NCBI GenBank assembly: GCA_041752395.1
Contig: JBGSWN010000244.1
Span: 1 to 64,000 of the forward strand
Origin: UBA6168 sp041752395
GTDB taxonomy: Bacteria > Bacteroidota > Bacteroidia > Chitinophagales > Saprospiraceae
Length of the DNA: 64,000 nt
Direction of reading: 5' to 3'
Shown: piece after piece, positions 52,970 through 60,853 of the stretch
Layout: the number at the start of each line of letters is the position of its first letter
How positions within the stretch are numbered: the stretch's first letter is position 1
The notes under the pieces: generated by a model
Database searches by the model: none
Told to the model about the DNA's origin: nothing
The model's input: the letters and a program-made list of their open reading frames with translations, nothing else
Program-made: the position numbers and the translations under genes

Positions 52970-53323
52970 TCACCCCACCGCATACTCCGAAAACTGCCGA
53001 TAGCTCGGCGGCTGCATTCCCAGCACAATATCCGTTGCGGGTACGCCCCGTTTAAGCAGCTCGTCATCCACAGCGGTGTCTGTCAGGTTTTCCTGAATCC
53101 AGATTTTTCCATCCGGTTTTATGTCAAATTGCAATTTGACGTCGAGGCAGCGGGTATCGTCCGCCCAACCAACCCGGACAAGTTGGAAGTGGTTGCGTTC
53201 CAAATCGGCAATGATTTGGTCTTCCAACTCTAGGTACCTTGTACCCGTATAGTCCGATTTTTCCTGTTCCAAAATTTGGAGCAGGATGGATTGGTATTGC
53301 TTGATTTTCTTTGTTAATGCCAT
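52970..53323 (-). CDS. xisI: XisI family protein
   Basis: This 117-residue protein matches XisI, one of the factors controlling excision of the fdxN element in cyanobacteria. Typical blocks are DRNHFQLVRVGWADDTRCLDVKLQFDIKPDGKIWIQENLTD-like, that is VGW near residue 53 and GKIWIQ near 76, and the tail LLKRGVPATDIVLGMQPPSYRQFSEYAV. It pairs with xisH 77 bp away on the same strand, the standard arrangement. Such pairs are common outside any excision element, and their general function is unsettled. Confidence 0.88.
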   Translation of the reverse strand: MALTKKIKQYQSILLQILEQEKSDYTGTRYLELEDQIIADLERNHFQLVRVGWADDTRCLDVKLQFDIKPDGKIWIQENLTDTAVDDELLKRGVPATDIVLGMQPPSYRQFSEYAVG

Positions 53324-53400
53324 TGGATGATGGTTGAAGTTAGTGGGTCAAAGATACCGATTTTTAGGCGCTCTTCTTCAATGGTGAGCGGTACGGTTGT

Positions 53401-53724
53401 TTAGTTTTGAAGCGCATGGTAGGTTTTATCTGGAATGGCAAGGTATAAAATCCGGTCAAGCTCTTGCAAGCGGAGGCCAATCCGGTAACTGATGTATTGA
53501 CCGAGCGCTTCATAGAAGTCATACAAATTGGATTTATTGACAAAACTCTTGACTTCTACGGCTATTTTGTCCGAACCACGTTCAGCGACGATGACTTTTT
53601 CAGCACCCAAATCTATTTCTTGCCGCCTTGGTTTTGTGTGGAGGAAAAATGGGTCATGGGTGACCACCCAGCCATCTTTTTCCAAAGCGTTCTTTACTAT
53701 TTCGTGCAATTTATCCTTGGCCAT
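53401..53724 (-). CDS. xisH: XisH family protein (nuclease-like fold)
   Basis: This 107-residue protein has the XisH pattern: MAKDKLHEIVKNALEKDGWVVTHDPF, then EIDLGAEKVIVAERGSDKIAVEVKSF and DFYEALGQYISYRIGL. The Glu/Asp and ExK residues (EIDLGAE, VEVKSF) give a PD-(D/E)xK-like core. ATG 53724 is the proper start; the same frame is open to 54069, but that part runs through decayed fragments of other genes. It is upstream of xisI and probably cotranscribed. Confidence 0.88.
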   Translation of the reverse strand: MAKDKLHEIVKNALEKDGWVVTHDPFFLHTKPRRQEIDLGAEKVIVAERGSDKIAVEVKSFVNKSNLYDFYEALGQYISYRIGLRLQELDRILYLAIPDKTYHALQN

Positions 53725-53800
53725 TGGTTTAATTTTAAGCGAAAATAGGGGATCCAAATATTTTACCCAACACTTTTGAAAACTGCATAACCTAAAATCT

Positions 53801-53880
53801 TGCATTTGCTCCATGAGCAATGGACGAGTCATACTGAGCGCTTTGCGATAACCATTGACCGCCTGTGCCATCAATTGATT
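53801..53880 (+). pseudogene. Fragment of pyrR 5' end
   Basis: Bases 53813-53880 match the first 25 codons of pyrR (18072 downward), starting ATGAGCAA, with a 7-nt deletion after codon 7 and few substitutions. The preceding TGCATTTGCTCC also parallels the TACCTTTGCCCC promoter box before pyrR. Homology stops abruptly at 53880. It is a truncated, out-of-frame duplicate. Confidence 0.82.
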
Positions 53881-53893
53881 TTTGGATTCAACT

Positions 53894-53957
53894 ACTAAAA
53901 CTGCCGATAACCCGATGGCTACATCCCCATCACAATAGATGAAGCCGGAACACTCCG
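53894..53957 (-). pseudogene. Decayed fragment of a second xisI
   Basis: Read on the minus strand in one frame it gives VPASSIVMGM, stop, PSGYRQF, stop, against VPATDIVLGMQPPSYRQF near the end of the intact XisI. The DNA is about three-quarters identical over about 48 bp to 52988-53040. The Gln codon has become TAG. It lies directly beside the pyrR fragment and upstream of xisH. Confidence 0.68.
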
Positions 53958-54144
53958 CTTCTGAGGTACACGGTAATCCCCCATTCGCATCCAATTGCAC
54001 AAACCCCGCCATCCTTTCCCTTCCTTGAAGCATGATTCCGTCCAACATATCGCCCACCCATTTCGACATGCCTATCGGCAGCTTTGGCCCAGCGGCAAAG
54101 CGGGATACGACCCGTTCACCGCCCTCACCCGCTTATTTTACCCA

Positions 54145-55404
54145 CTATTTAACCGTAAACTCCTTGATCATAATCGCCCCGCTGTTTTTCAAGTTGGAAC
54201 TGATGATGACGACCTGCTCCTGAAACCCGTCGTCCACCGAAACGGCAACGGTGTTGGGGGAAATGCTACCGACGTTCAGGGCGTGGAGGATGATAAAATT
54301 GGTGGGCTTGTCGAGCTTGACAATGGTCTCATATTTTTGGCGGGTGACCCGGTAATTTTTGATGATGAGGTCGCCGTTGAGAAAGAGCGATAGCACATCG
54401 CCGTCCACCGTTCCATTGTCCCAAACCCGGATGCGAACGGTCTTGTTTTTCACTTCCAGCACCCGTTCCACATCCACTGGCCGCTTGGTTTTTGCCATGT
54501 ATTCCTTCACTTCGGCGGGTTCTGGCTTCGTTGCCGTTTCCCCTGGCTTCGCCATTGTTTCATTTTGGTCAAAAATAGGCTGCTCCACGAACAATTTGCC
54601 GGGGGCACAGGCGCCTGTTTTCGGGTCGGTGCCCTCAATATATCCCTGCCAATCGCCCGTCAGCGAGCGGCGGTTTTTTTCTTTTTGGTAAAAAAGGCTG
54701 CCCGACTTCATGCACCAGCGCCAGCTCGGCACCGACTCTTCCATGATTTCGGTTTCCTCAAAATCCAGCCGCTGTTTTGCTTCGTCAAAAGTCCAGCGGA
54801 GTCGGTGCTTGGCATTGCCACCCTCCCCATCCGAGGTGATTTCGGAAGTGCCCGTACCGTCCGGCTCGAACTTCATTTCAAAGTAAAAGCCATAGTCCCG
54901 GTCGGATTGGGAGAGGTTGCCGGAATAGCGATTGGTGATTTGTGAATGGTGATTGGTGACTGGCAGTTCAGAAGTTGCAGGCTCTGGACTGCCTACTGCC
55001 AACTGACTAACTGCCAACTTCATGGTGCCCGGCTTGCAGCCTTGAGCTTCCCAATTGCCGGTGAGCGTGGGAATAGCTTGTGTTTCATCGAATTCCAAGC
55101 GGATGTGTTTGAGGCACCAGCGGGCGTTGGCGGGTTCAAGTTGCAGGACTTCCTGGAGGACAAGCAGCTTGCCTTCGAGCTGGCCGCCTATTTCAAATTT
55201 GGCAGCGCCACTGCCATCGGTGTTGCTGGAAGTTGAGGTGCCAAAGACTTTGCTCCCCTCCTGTTTCAAAGAAAGGGTGTAGCGGAAACTTTCGGTTTTG
55301 CCGACCTGCGTCACCTCGCCAGCCCACTCGCCAGCGAGGGATTGTGCAAGGCCAATTTTAGCTAAAAACAAAGGAAAAAGAAAGGAGAATAGCTTTTTGC
55401 CCAT
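54145..55404 (-). CDS. Exported protein with duplicated lipocalin-like domains and heptad-encoded linker
   Basis: This 419-residue protein has a signal peptide (MGKKLFSFLFPLFLAKIGLAQ). Residues 25-125 and 160-270 look like two copies of one beta-barrel: LAGEWAGEVTQ and SGNLSQSDRDYGFYFEMKF starts, each later with a CLKHIRLEF/WRWCMKSG strand and a LTGNWEAQGCKPG/LTGDWQGYIEGTD end. Residues about 128-158 (LAVSQLAVGSPEPATSELPV) are encoded by a heptad array. A third domain (about 320-419, VWDNGTVDGDVLSLFLNGDLI) is a beta-sandwich often seen at the end of exported Bacteroidota proteins. I cannot assign a function. Confidence 0.75.
   Translation of the reverse strand: MGKKLFSFLFPLFLAKIGLAQSLAGEWAGEVTQVGKTESFRYTLSLKQEGSKVFGTSTSSNTDGSGAAKFEIGGQLEGKLLVLQEVLQLEPANARWCLKHIRLEFDETQAIPTLTGNWEAQGCKPGTMKLAVSQLAVGSPEPATSELPVTNHHSQITNRYSGNLSQSDRDYGFYFEMKFEPDGTGTSEITSDGEGGNAKHRLRWTFDEAKQRLDFEETEIMEESVPSWRWCMKSGSLFYQKEKNRRSLTGDWQGYIEGTDPKTGACAPGKLFVEQPIFDQNETMAKPGETATKPEPAEVKEYMAKTKRPVDVERVLEVKNKTVRIRVWDNGTVDGDVLSLFLNGDLIIKNYRVTRQKYETIVKLDKPTNFIILHALNVGSISPNTVAVSVDDGFQEQVVIISSNLKNSGAIMIKEFTVK
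54930..55020. repeat. Heptad array inside the duplicated-domain protein gene
   Basis: Thirteen consecutive heptads keep register from 54930: GATTGGT, GATTTGT, GAATGGT, GATTGGT, GACTGGC, then AGTTCAG to CCAACTT. The later words share vocabulary with the arrays at 12556 and 50311. The frame stays open and forms an interdomain linker. Confidence 0.82.
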
Positions 55405-55430
55405 GATGAAATACCGTTTTTAGGCGTTCT

Positions 55431-55535
55431 AAGTAGATTTACGATTTTAGATTTACGACTTGCGAGGTGCATATCATTGAAATTGAACAACTTAGGTCAA
55501 AGTCGAAATCTAAACTAATTTCAACAGCCTACTTA
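55431..55535. repeat. 105-bp MITE-like palindromic repeat, copy 2
   Basis: This is the reverse complement of 6332-6436, with about five mismatches and no gap. It lies upstream of the duplicated-domain protein start and of the DPP-IV gene, in their shared divergent region. Confidence 0.75.
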
Positions 55536-55669
55536 AATTTTAGGAACCATGATAACGCAAAGCAACCATTTTTTATGCAAGCTGACTTTCAACGGAACGA
55601 GAAAACGGCGCTTCCGTTTCCACAAATGACAAAACTCGCTTTTTTATCAGTCGAATAAGGTTGGCTAAC

Positions 55670-55677
55670 TACATTTG
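55670..55677 (+). promoter_or_regulatory. -7 box TACATTTG upstream of the DPP-IV gene
   Basis: TACATTTG matches TAnnTTTG and lies 55 bp before ATG 55733. No TTTG is found 19 nt upstream. Confidence 0.5.
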
Positions 55678-55732
55678 CAAGCCTTGAATCAAGGTGGAAA
55701 CCAAATTTTTATCACTAAAAACAAATCTGAAC

Positions 55733-57946
55733 ATGAATTTTAGACCCAGCATTTTTAGGTCAATCCTGTTTGTGTTTTGTTGCTTCGCAACAACGACAAC
55801 CAGCTTCGGCCAGCAGATAAAATGGGCTGCCGATGGCAACAGCTACCTAACTACCGAGGATGGCGGCATCGTGCGGTACACCTTGCCAAAATTGGAAAAA
55901 ACGACGGTGGTTTCCAAGGAACTACTCCAACCGACTGGCATGGCCGAGCCGCTGAGAGTGGAAGGTTTTTCCCTCACCGATGATGGGAAACGGGCCATGA
56001 TTTACACCAACAGCCAGCGGGTGTGGCGCCAGAAAACCCGTGGCGACTACTGGCTGCTCGACCTCGGCACCAAGTCCCTCAAGCAGCTTGGAAAAGGCCG
56101 CCCAGCTTCCTCGTTGATGTTTGCGAAGCTAAGCCCCGACGGCATGAAGGCGGCCTACGTGAGCGAGCACAACGTTTACGTGGAGGACTTGGCCTCCGGC
56201 AATATCAAAAAGCTCACCGACGACCTCGGCACCAAAAAGCTCATCAACGGCACCTTCGACTGGGTGTACGAAGAGGAATTTTTCTGTCGGGACGGCTTCC
56301 GCTGGGCGGCGGACAGCAAGCAAATCGCCTACTGGCAGATTGACGCCAACAAGATTCGGGACTTCTACATGGTGGACAATATTGACTCCGTATACAGCAG
56401 CATCGTGCCAGTGGAATACCCAAAAGCGGGCGACTCTCCAAGCCCTGCCCGCATCGGGGTGGTGGATATATCGAGTGCAAAAACGACCTGGATGAACGTG
56501 CCCGGCGACCCTGCCCAGCACTACCTCGTGCGGATGGAATGGACGCCAGACGGCAAGCAGGTCATCCTTCAGCAACTCAACCGCAAGCAGAATGAGAGCA
56601 AAATCATGCTCTGCAACCCAGCTTCTGGCGATGCAAAAACCATTTTCACGGAAACCGACGAAGCTTGGGTGAGCACGGTGAACGAATGGTCGAACGACGC
56701 AACAGGTTGGTACTGGCTGGATGGCGGCAAGAGCTTCCTATGGCCAAGTGAAAAAGACGGCTGGCAGCACCTCTACGTCATTTCCACCGATGGAAAAAAA
56801 GAGACGCTGCTGACCAATGGCAACTACGACGTCATCAGCCTCGACTGCATTGACGAGAAGGGCGGGCAGGTTTATTTTTCGGCTTCGCCAAACAGCGCCA
56901 TCCAAAAATACCTTTACAAAGTGCCGCTGAACGGCAAGGGCAAGGCCGAGCAAATCACCTCAGCCAACCTGCCAGGAACGCATACCTACACCATTTCACC
57001 GAATGGGAAATATGCCCGCCACCGCTTCTCCAATTATTTTACGAAGCCAACAACTACATGGGTTGAATTGCCGAGCGACAAGCCGCTTGCTGGTCAGGAT
57101 GCCGTTGCCAAGGATTACGACCCAAAGGCCAAGGATGGCAGCAATGTTGAGTTTTTCAAAGTGACGACCGAGGACGGTGTGGAAATGGATGGTTGGATGA
57201 AAAAGCCCACCGATTTTGACCCAAATAAAAAATACCCTGTGGTGTTTTATGTGTACGGTGAGCCAGCAGGTGCGACCGTTTCGGACAGCTACGGCGCTGC
57301 CAACGATTTTATTTACAATGGCGACTTGGGCGAGGATGGGTACCTTCATGTTAGCATTGACAACCGTGGCACGCCAGCACCGAAGGGTCGGGCGTGGCGG
57401 AAGGCCATTTACCGTAAAATCGGGCAGGTGAATATCCGGGACCAGGCGATGGGCGCAAAGAAAATTCTCGAAGCGTCCTACTGTGACACGAGCCGTGTGG
57501 CGGTTTGGGGATGGAGCGGCGGCGGTTCTTCCACACTGAATTTGATGTTCCAATACCCGGAGATTTACAAGACGGGCATTGCCATTGCCCCGGTGACCAG
57601 CTCGCTGTTTTACGATAATATCTACACCGAGCGGTACATGGGCCTGCCGGAGGAGAGCATGGCGGACTACACCTCTGGGGCCAGCCTCACCCATGCCAAG
57701 AACCTGCAGGGCAACCTCCTGCTCATCCACGGCACGGGCGATGATAACGTGCATTTTCAAAACACGGAAATGCTGGTGAACGAGCTGGTGAAATACAACA
57801 AGCAGTTCCAGTACATGGCCTACCCGATGCGCTCGCACGGCCTCAGCGAGGGCGAGGGCACCTTTCTGCACCTGAGCACAATGGTGAGCAAATACTTGAA
57901 TGATAACTGCCCGCCGGGCGGGGTGGTAAGGGGGAATAAGCCCTAA
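55733..57946 (+). CDS. S9 family dipeptidyl peptidase IV
   Basis: This 737-residue exported serine peptidase starts at ATG 55733 (signal MNFRPSIFRSILFVFCCFATTTTSFGQ). An eight-bladed propeller (residues 35-470) with the substrate Glu pair in DWVYEEEFF near 180 is followed by the catalytic alpha/beta domain: GWSGGGSST (Ser 595), GTGDDNVHFQN (Asp 670 or 671) and RSHGLSEG (His 702). DPP-IV releases X-Pro dipeptides. With the proline symporter and the M1 aminopeptidase it outlines a proline-rich peptide-use route. Length matches the family. It ends just before the largest heptad array. Confidence 0.95.
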   Translation: MNFRPSIFRSILFVFCCFATTTTSFGQQIKWAADGNSYLTTEDGGIVRYTLPKLEKTTVVSKELLQPTGMAEPLRVEGFSLTDDGKRAMIYTNSQRVWRQKTRGDYWLLDLGTKSLKQLGKGRPASSLMFAKLSPDGMKAAYVSEHNVYVEDLASGNIKKLTDDLGTKKLINGTFDWVYEEEFFCRDGFRWAADSKQIAYWQIDANKIRDFYMVDNIDSVYSSIVPVEYPKAGDSPSPARIGVVDISSAKTTWMNVPGDPAQHYLVRMEWTPDGKQVILQQLNRKQNESKIMLCNPASGDAKTIFTETDEAWVSTVNEWSNDATGWYWLDGGKSFLWPSEKDGWQHLYVISTDGKKETLLTNGNYDVISLDCIDEKGGQVYFSASPNSAIQKYLYKVPLNGKGKAEQITSANLPGTHTYTISPNGKYARHRFSNYFTKPTTTWVELPSDKPLAGQDAVAKDYDPKAKDGSNVEFFKVTTEDGVEMDGWMKKPTDFDPNKKYPVVFYVYGEPAGATVSDSYGAANDFIYNGDLGEDGYLHVSIDNRGTPAPKGRAWRKAIYRKIGQVNIRDQAMGAKKILEASYCDTSRVAVWGWSGGGSSTLNLMFQYPEIYKTGIAIAPVTSSLFYDNIYTERYMGLPEESMADYTSGASLTHAKNLQGNLLLIHGTGDDNVHFQNTEMLVNELVKYNKQFQYMAYPMRSHGLSEGEGTFLHLSTMVSKYLNDNCPPGGVVRGNKP

Positions 57947-57951
57947 ACCTT

Positions 57952-58353
57952 TGAACTATGAACGGTGAATGGTGAACGGTGAATGAGATAAATGGCCTCG
58001 TTTACCGTTCACCGTTCACCATTCTTCATTCACCGTTAAAGATTCACCGTTCATAGTTCACCGTTCACAATTCTAAGTGAAACGTCCTCCACCGACCGCT
58101 GAACGATCGCCAACGACCTCGTATCATTCCATTTCCATGTCGTATCGAACCGCACGGACAGCGGTGCTCCCCCTTTCAACGTCGTGACGTACCCCACGGA
58201 CGGCGTATCGCCCCTTTTCTATGTCGTGACGTACCGCACGGACGGCGGAACGATCGCCGGGGACCGCTGAACGATCGCCCTCCATGGCGTATCGAACCCT
58301 ACGGAGGTCGTATCATTCGTTTTCGACCGCTGTGCGACTGGTGCGGACCTCGG
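57952..58353. repeat. Large heptad-word array (about 57 words)
   Basis: Bases 57952-57986 are TGAACTA, TGAACGG, TGAATGG, TGAACGG, TGAATGA. After a one-base slip the phase is constant from 58002 to 58353. First come complement words (TCACCGT five times or with one change), then GC-rich words. In phase from 58081 the words ACCGCTG (58095, 58263, 58326), AACGATC (58102, 58249, 58270), ATCGAAC, ATCATTC, GACGTAC, CGCACGG and ATGTCGT recur, always at multiples of seven. A 42-bp higher unit is visible at 58137, 58179 and 58221. No coding potential is seen. Confidence 0.92.
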
Positions 58354-58458
58354 AGGGGTTTGGGGTAAGGCTATTTCAGGAAGGGACAGGCCAATGGATA
58401 TAATGGCTGATAAACGGTTAGGTAAAATGGCCGCAAGAGCCGCTGCGCTCAACTCTTA

Positions 58459-58529
58459 CTGGAACAGTGGGTTTTTCACGAGTAGGGTTGTAGCTTTGTG
58501 GGGAGGTTGGGAAGACTTGCGACAACAGG
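58459..58529. repeat. Half copy of the 134-bp inverted element
   Basis: About 70 bp here are roughly 80% identical to the reverse complement of 60390-60459, including GTGGGTTTTTCACG, GTAGCTTTGT and TTGGGAAGACTTGC. Only one arm is present. The rest of the 58354-58601 spacer shows nothing recognisable. Confidence 0.7.
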
Positions 58530-58601
58530 TTCTGCAGGAAACTATCAAATATTCACTATGTATCCCGATAAATGATGCAATACACAAATTTAATTTTAAT
58601 G

Positions 58602-59135
58602 TTTAAAGGGTTAAACCTATTTGACGGCAATGTTGACGGCAAAGGTGTTCTTGAAAGCTTGATTCAAGCCATTACTCATGACGACTATTTAAATCTCAAC
58701 AAATTGAGGGAAGAGTTTGAAGCCGCTTTGTTGGACAAGGACTTCAGTTGGATTGAAATTGCTTACTCATCGGGGCTTATTTGGATGGAAGGTTATTCAA
58801 AGGCAGATGTTGTAGATGAAGTTTTGTCATTAATGTTGCCCTATATCTTTCCTGAGCAAGTCTTAAGTGAAGAGGATTATAAGCACATGGAATCCGGACT
58901 AATGAGCTTGGTGGAATCATTAGAGGATGGCGATGCAGTATACTTAGGCAAGGATTATATTTCAAACTATTTGAGCGCTATTATAGGAAAGAAGATTTAC
59001 TATTTTCAAATTTTAACCCTGTTCAACAGGATGAATTATCTGGAGAAGATTTCAAAAAGAAATAGCGGTTTTGATGAAAATGGCTATCACTGGAAAAATG
59101 CATCATTTTTACTCAAAAAATGGCAAAAACTCTAG
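58602..59135 (+). CDS. Unknown cytosolic protein, AT-rich gene
   Basis: This is a 177-residue acidic helical protein from ATG 58602 (MFKGLNLFDGNVDGKGV); an earlier ATG at 58572 is possible. There is no signal peptide or membrane helix. The sequence (FEAALLDKDFSWIEIAYSSGLIWMEGYSKADVVDEVLSLMLPYIF) is not one I can assign. Its base composition is clearly more AT-rich than the flanking peptidase and inositol genes, suggesting recent gain. Small acidic helical proteins of this look are often immunity proteins, but no toxin gene is adjacent, so this stays speculation. Confidence 0.6.
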   Translation, partial: FKGLNLFDGNVDGKGVLESLIQAITHDDYLNLNKLREEFEAALLDKDFSWIEIAYSSGLIWMEGYSKADVVDEVLSLMLPYIFPEQVLSEEDYKHMESGLMSLVESLEDGDAVYLGKDYISNYLSAIIGKKIYYFQILTLFNRMNYLEKISKRNSGFDENGYHWKNASFLLKKWQKL

Positions 59136-59171
59136 AAAATTAATTAATAAAATTTGCTAAATCTATCAAGT

Positions 59172-60377
59172 ATGACAATAAACCAGAGCATTATTTTTTT
59201 CCTAGCTGCATTGTTTTGTAGCTACCAGGGGCTTTCCCAAAAACTATACTTCCTTGACAGCTTCCTCAGCAAATCGTGGCGGACCAGTGAGGGTGTTACG
59301 GATTTGCAGGAGGTTTCGCCCAACGTTTCAGGCAAACTGAGCGGTTTTGCCATTGACCCGGTTGGGGGGCATACCTATTACGCAGAAACCAAGGACGCCT
59401 TCGGAGATGGCACACCTCGCATCTTCCGCACCGCCTTGGACGGCACGGGGCTACAGGTAATCGTGCCAGAAGCGGATGCCGGGCTGCCGCAGCAGTTGGT
59501 ACTTGATATCCAGCACCAGGTGGTGTACTGGACTTCGGGTAAGTACCCCGATGTTAGCATCCGGCGGGCAAGCATGGGTGGCGCAGGCCCAAGTGTCGTC
59601 GTGGATTTAACCAACAGCAACAGCCCAAAAGGAATTGCCGTTGACCCGGTTGGGGGTAAAATCTACTGGACATTGGAATTTGAAAATGACATCCATTTCG
59701 CTGACCTTGATGGTGGCAATCCCGGCGTTTTCGCTGGCGCTACCAATACAGATGAATACTGTACCGATTTGGCCATCCATCCTGTTGAGGGAAAATTATA
59801 CTGGATAACCAGCGGCTCATTTGGAGAGTCTTCTAAATTGAGGAAAGCCAACTTGGACGGTTCTGCTTTGTCGGCTATAGCCGACCTTGGGTTTTCCACA
59901 CCGCTTGGCGTTGAAGTGGACACTGCCCACAACAAAGTTTATTGGTCGCTTTGGCTCGATGAAACGGTGTATCGTAGCGACCTCAACGGAAACAACACGG
60001 AGGAATATTTCAATGCGGAAGACTATATCAGCCCTGAGGATGTAGGCGACATCAGTGATTTTGCTTTTGACTACGCTGAGCCAAGTGGGGTTTTTGATGC
60101 TTTTGTACCATCCCAGTCATCTGGCTTCCGGCTTTTCCCTAATCCGGCTTATGGCTCCGATTTGACGCTTGAGTTTTTGGATGGTACATTGGAAGGCGTG
60201 AAGAACCTACATGTTCAAGTCTATGACGCTCAAGGCAAATTACTGACTTTAAAAAGCTTTGTTCCAAATTCTAGAATAAGTTTTAATCAGGATTTACTGC
60301 CAGGTTTCTATCAAGTGCTAACCCGCTCAGATGACGGGAGAGCGTTGGGCAGTCAAAGATTGATTGTTCAGCAGTAA
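59172..60377 (+). CDS. T9SS-secreted YWTD-type beta-propeller protein
   Basis: This 401-residue protein has a signal peptide (MTINQSIIFFLAALFCSYQGLSQ) and one six-bladed propeller of LDL-receptor-like class (residues 25-310). The blades show repeated patterns FAIDPVGGHTYYAE, LVLDIQHQVVYWTS, IAVDPVGGKIYWTLEF, LAIHPVEGKLYWIT and VEVDTAHNKVYWSLW. The last 75 residues (LFPNPAYGSDLTLEF onward) are a T9SS type A domain. It is probably a cell-surface binding protein. Ligand is unknown. Confidence 0.87.
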   Translation: MTINQSIIFFLAALFCSYQGLSQKLYFLDSFLSKSWRTSEGVTDLQEVSPNVSGKLSGFAIDPVGGHTYYAETKDAFGDGTPRIFRTALDGTGLQVIVPEADAGLPQQLVLDIQHQVVYWTSGKYPDVSIRRASMGGAGPSVVVDLTNSNSPKGIAVDPVGGKIYWTLEFENDIHFADLDGGNPGVFAGATNTDEYCTDLAIHPVEGKLYWITSGSFGESSKLRKANLDGSALSAIADLGFSTPLGVEVDTAHNKVYWSLWLDETVYRSDLNGNNTEEYFNAEDYISPEDVGDISDFAFDYAEPSGVFDAFVPSQSSGFRLFPNPAYGSDLTLEFLDGTLEGVKNLHVQVYDAQGKLLTLKSFVPNSRISFNQDLLPGFYQVLTRSDDGRALGSQRLIVQQ

Positions 60378-60389
60378 GGTTCTCTAAAT

Positions 60390-60523
60390 CCGTTGTTGCA
60401 AGTCTTCCCAAGCTGTCTACAAAGCTACACACCCATCCGTGAAAAACCCACAGTTCAAGTAAGGTACTGTGGACTTTTCACGGTAATGGTGCGAAGCTAT
60501 TTGGGAAGACTTGCGCCAACGGG
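60390..60523. repeat. 134-bp imperfect inverted element
   Basis: The left arm (60390-60459) is CCGTTGTTGCAAGTCTTCCC through CCCACAGTTC, and the right arm (60467-60523) is its imperfect reverse complement, ending TTGGGAAGACTTGCGCCAACGGG. A related single arm is at 58459-58529. It has no coding capacity. Confidence 0.75.
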
Positions 60524-60853
60524 TTGCTAGTCTCTGTTTGAACCAGCCAGTGCCGCTTTACTTACCTGTCCCTTTGAGAACACTGGCTTTAACTTCTGCT
60601 TTTTCAATAAGCGTTGATGTCTGCATAAATGTGTCAGTGGAAGGCTCGCAACAACGGCTTGGCCCTCATTAATAACTGCCTTTAAAAAACAACAAAACCA
60701 ACCAAGGCTAATCCCAGCCTTATCCAATCACTATGTGTACGGTCATAATGACGCAGAGATTGCTATGGCAATGACAAAGCGGCGCACAGCAGGGCGAACA
60801 AATGGAAACGTGGAAGGGCGTAAAGCGAAGATTCTTTGATTCCGTTGTAATAA
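60524..60853. other. 330-bp spacer without convincing gene
   Basis: This spacer lies between the inverted element and the Uma2 gene stop. It includes CAGCCAGTG and CACTGGCTT as a distant inverted pair (60546 and 60584 region). Short open frames exist, but none has coding character. Confidence 0.4.

Noticed and set aside
53725..54069. N-terminal extension of the xisH frame by 115 residues
   Set aside because: The extension is read through the reversed pyrR fragment and the decayed xisI fragment; the XisH family start is at 53724.
57952..58353. CRISPR array
   Set aside because: Units are 7 nt, vary in order and have no spacers; no cas genes are present.
58394..58606. 70-residue frame on the plus strand
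   Set aside because: Most of it is the half copy of the inverted element, which is non-coding at 60390-60523.
60390..60523. Integron attC site
   Set aside because: The inverted arms are long and lack a clear pair of RYYYAAC/GTTRRRY core sites with the expected bulges; no integrase is present.
60527..60727. 66-residue frame on the minus strand
   Set aside because: It has no recognisable domain, overlaps a repeat-rich spacer and shows no promoter or start context.
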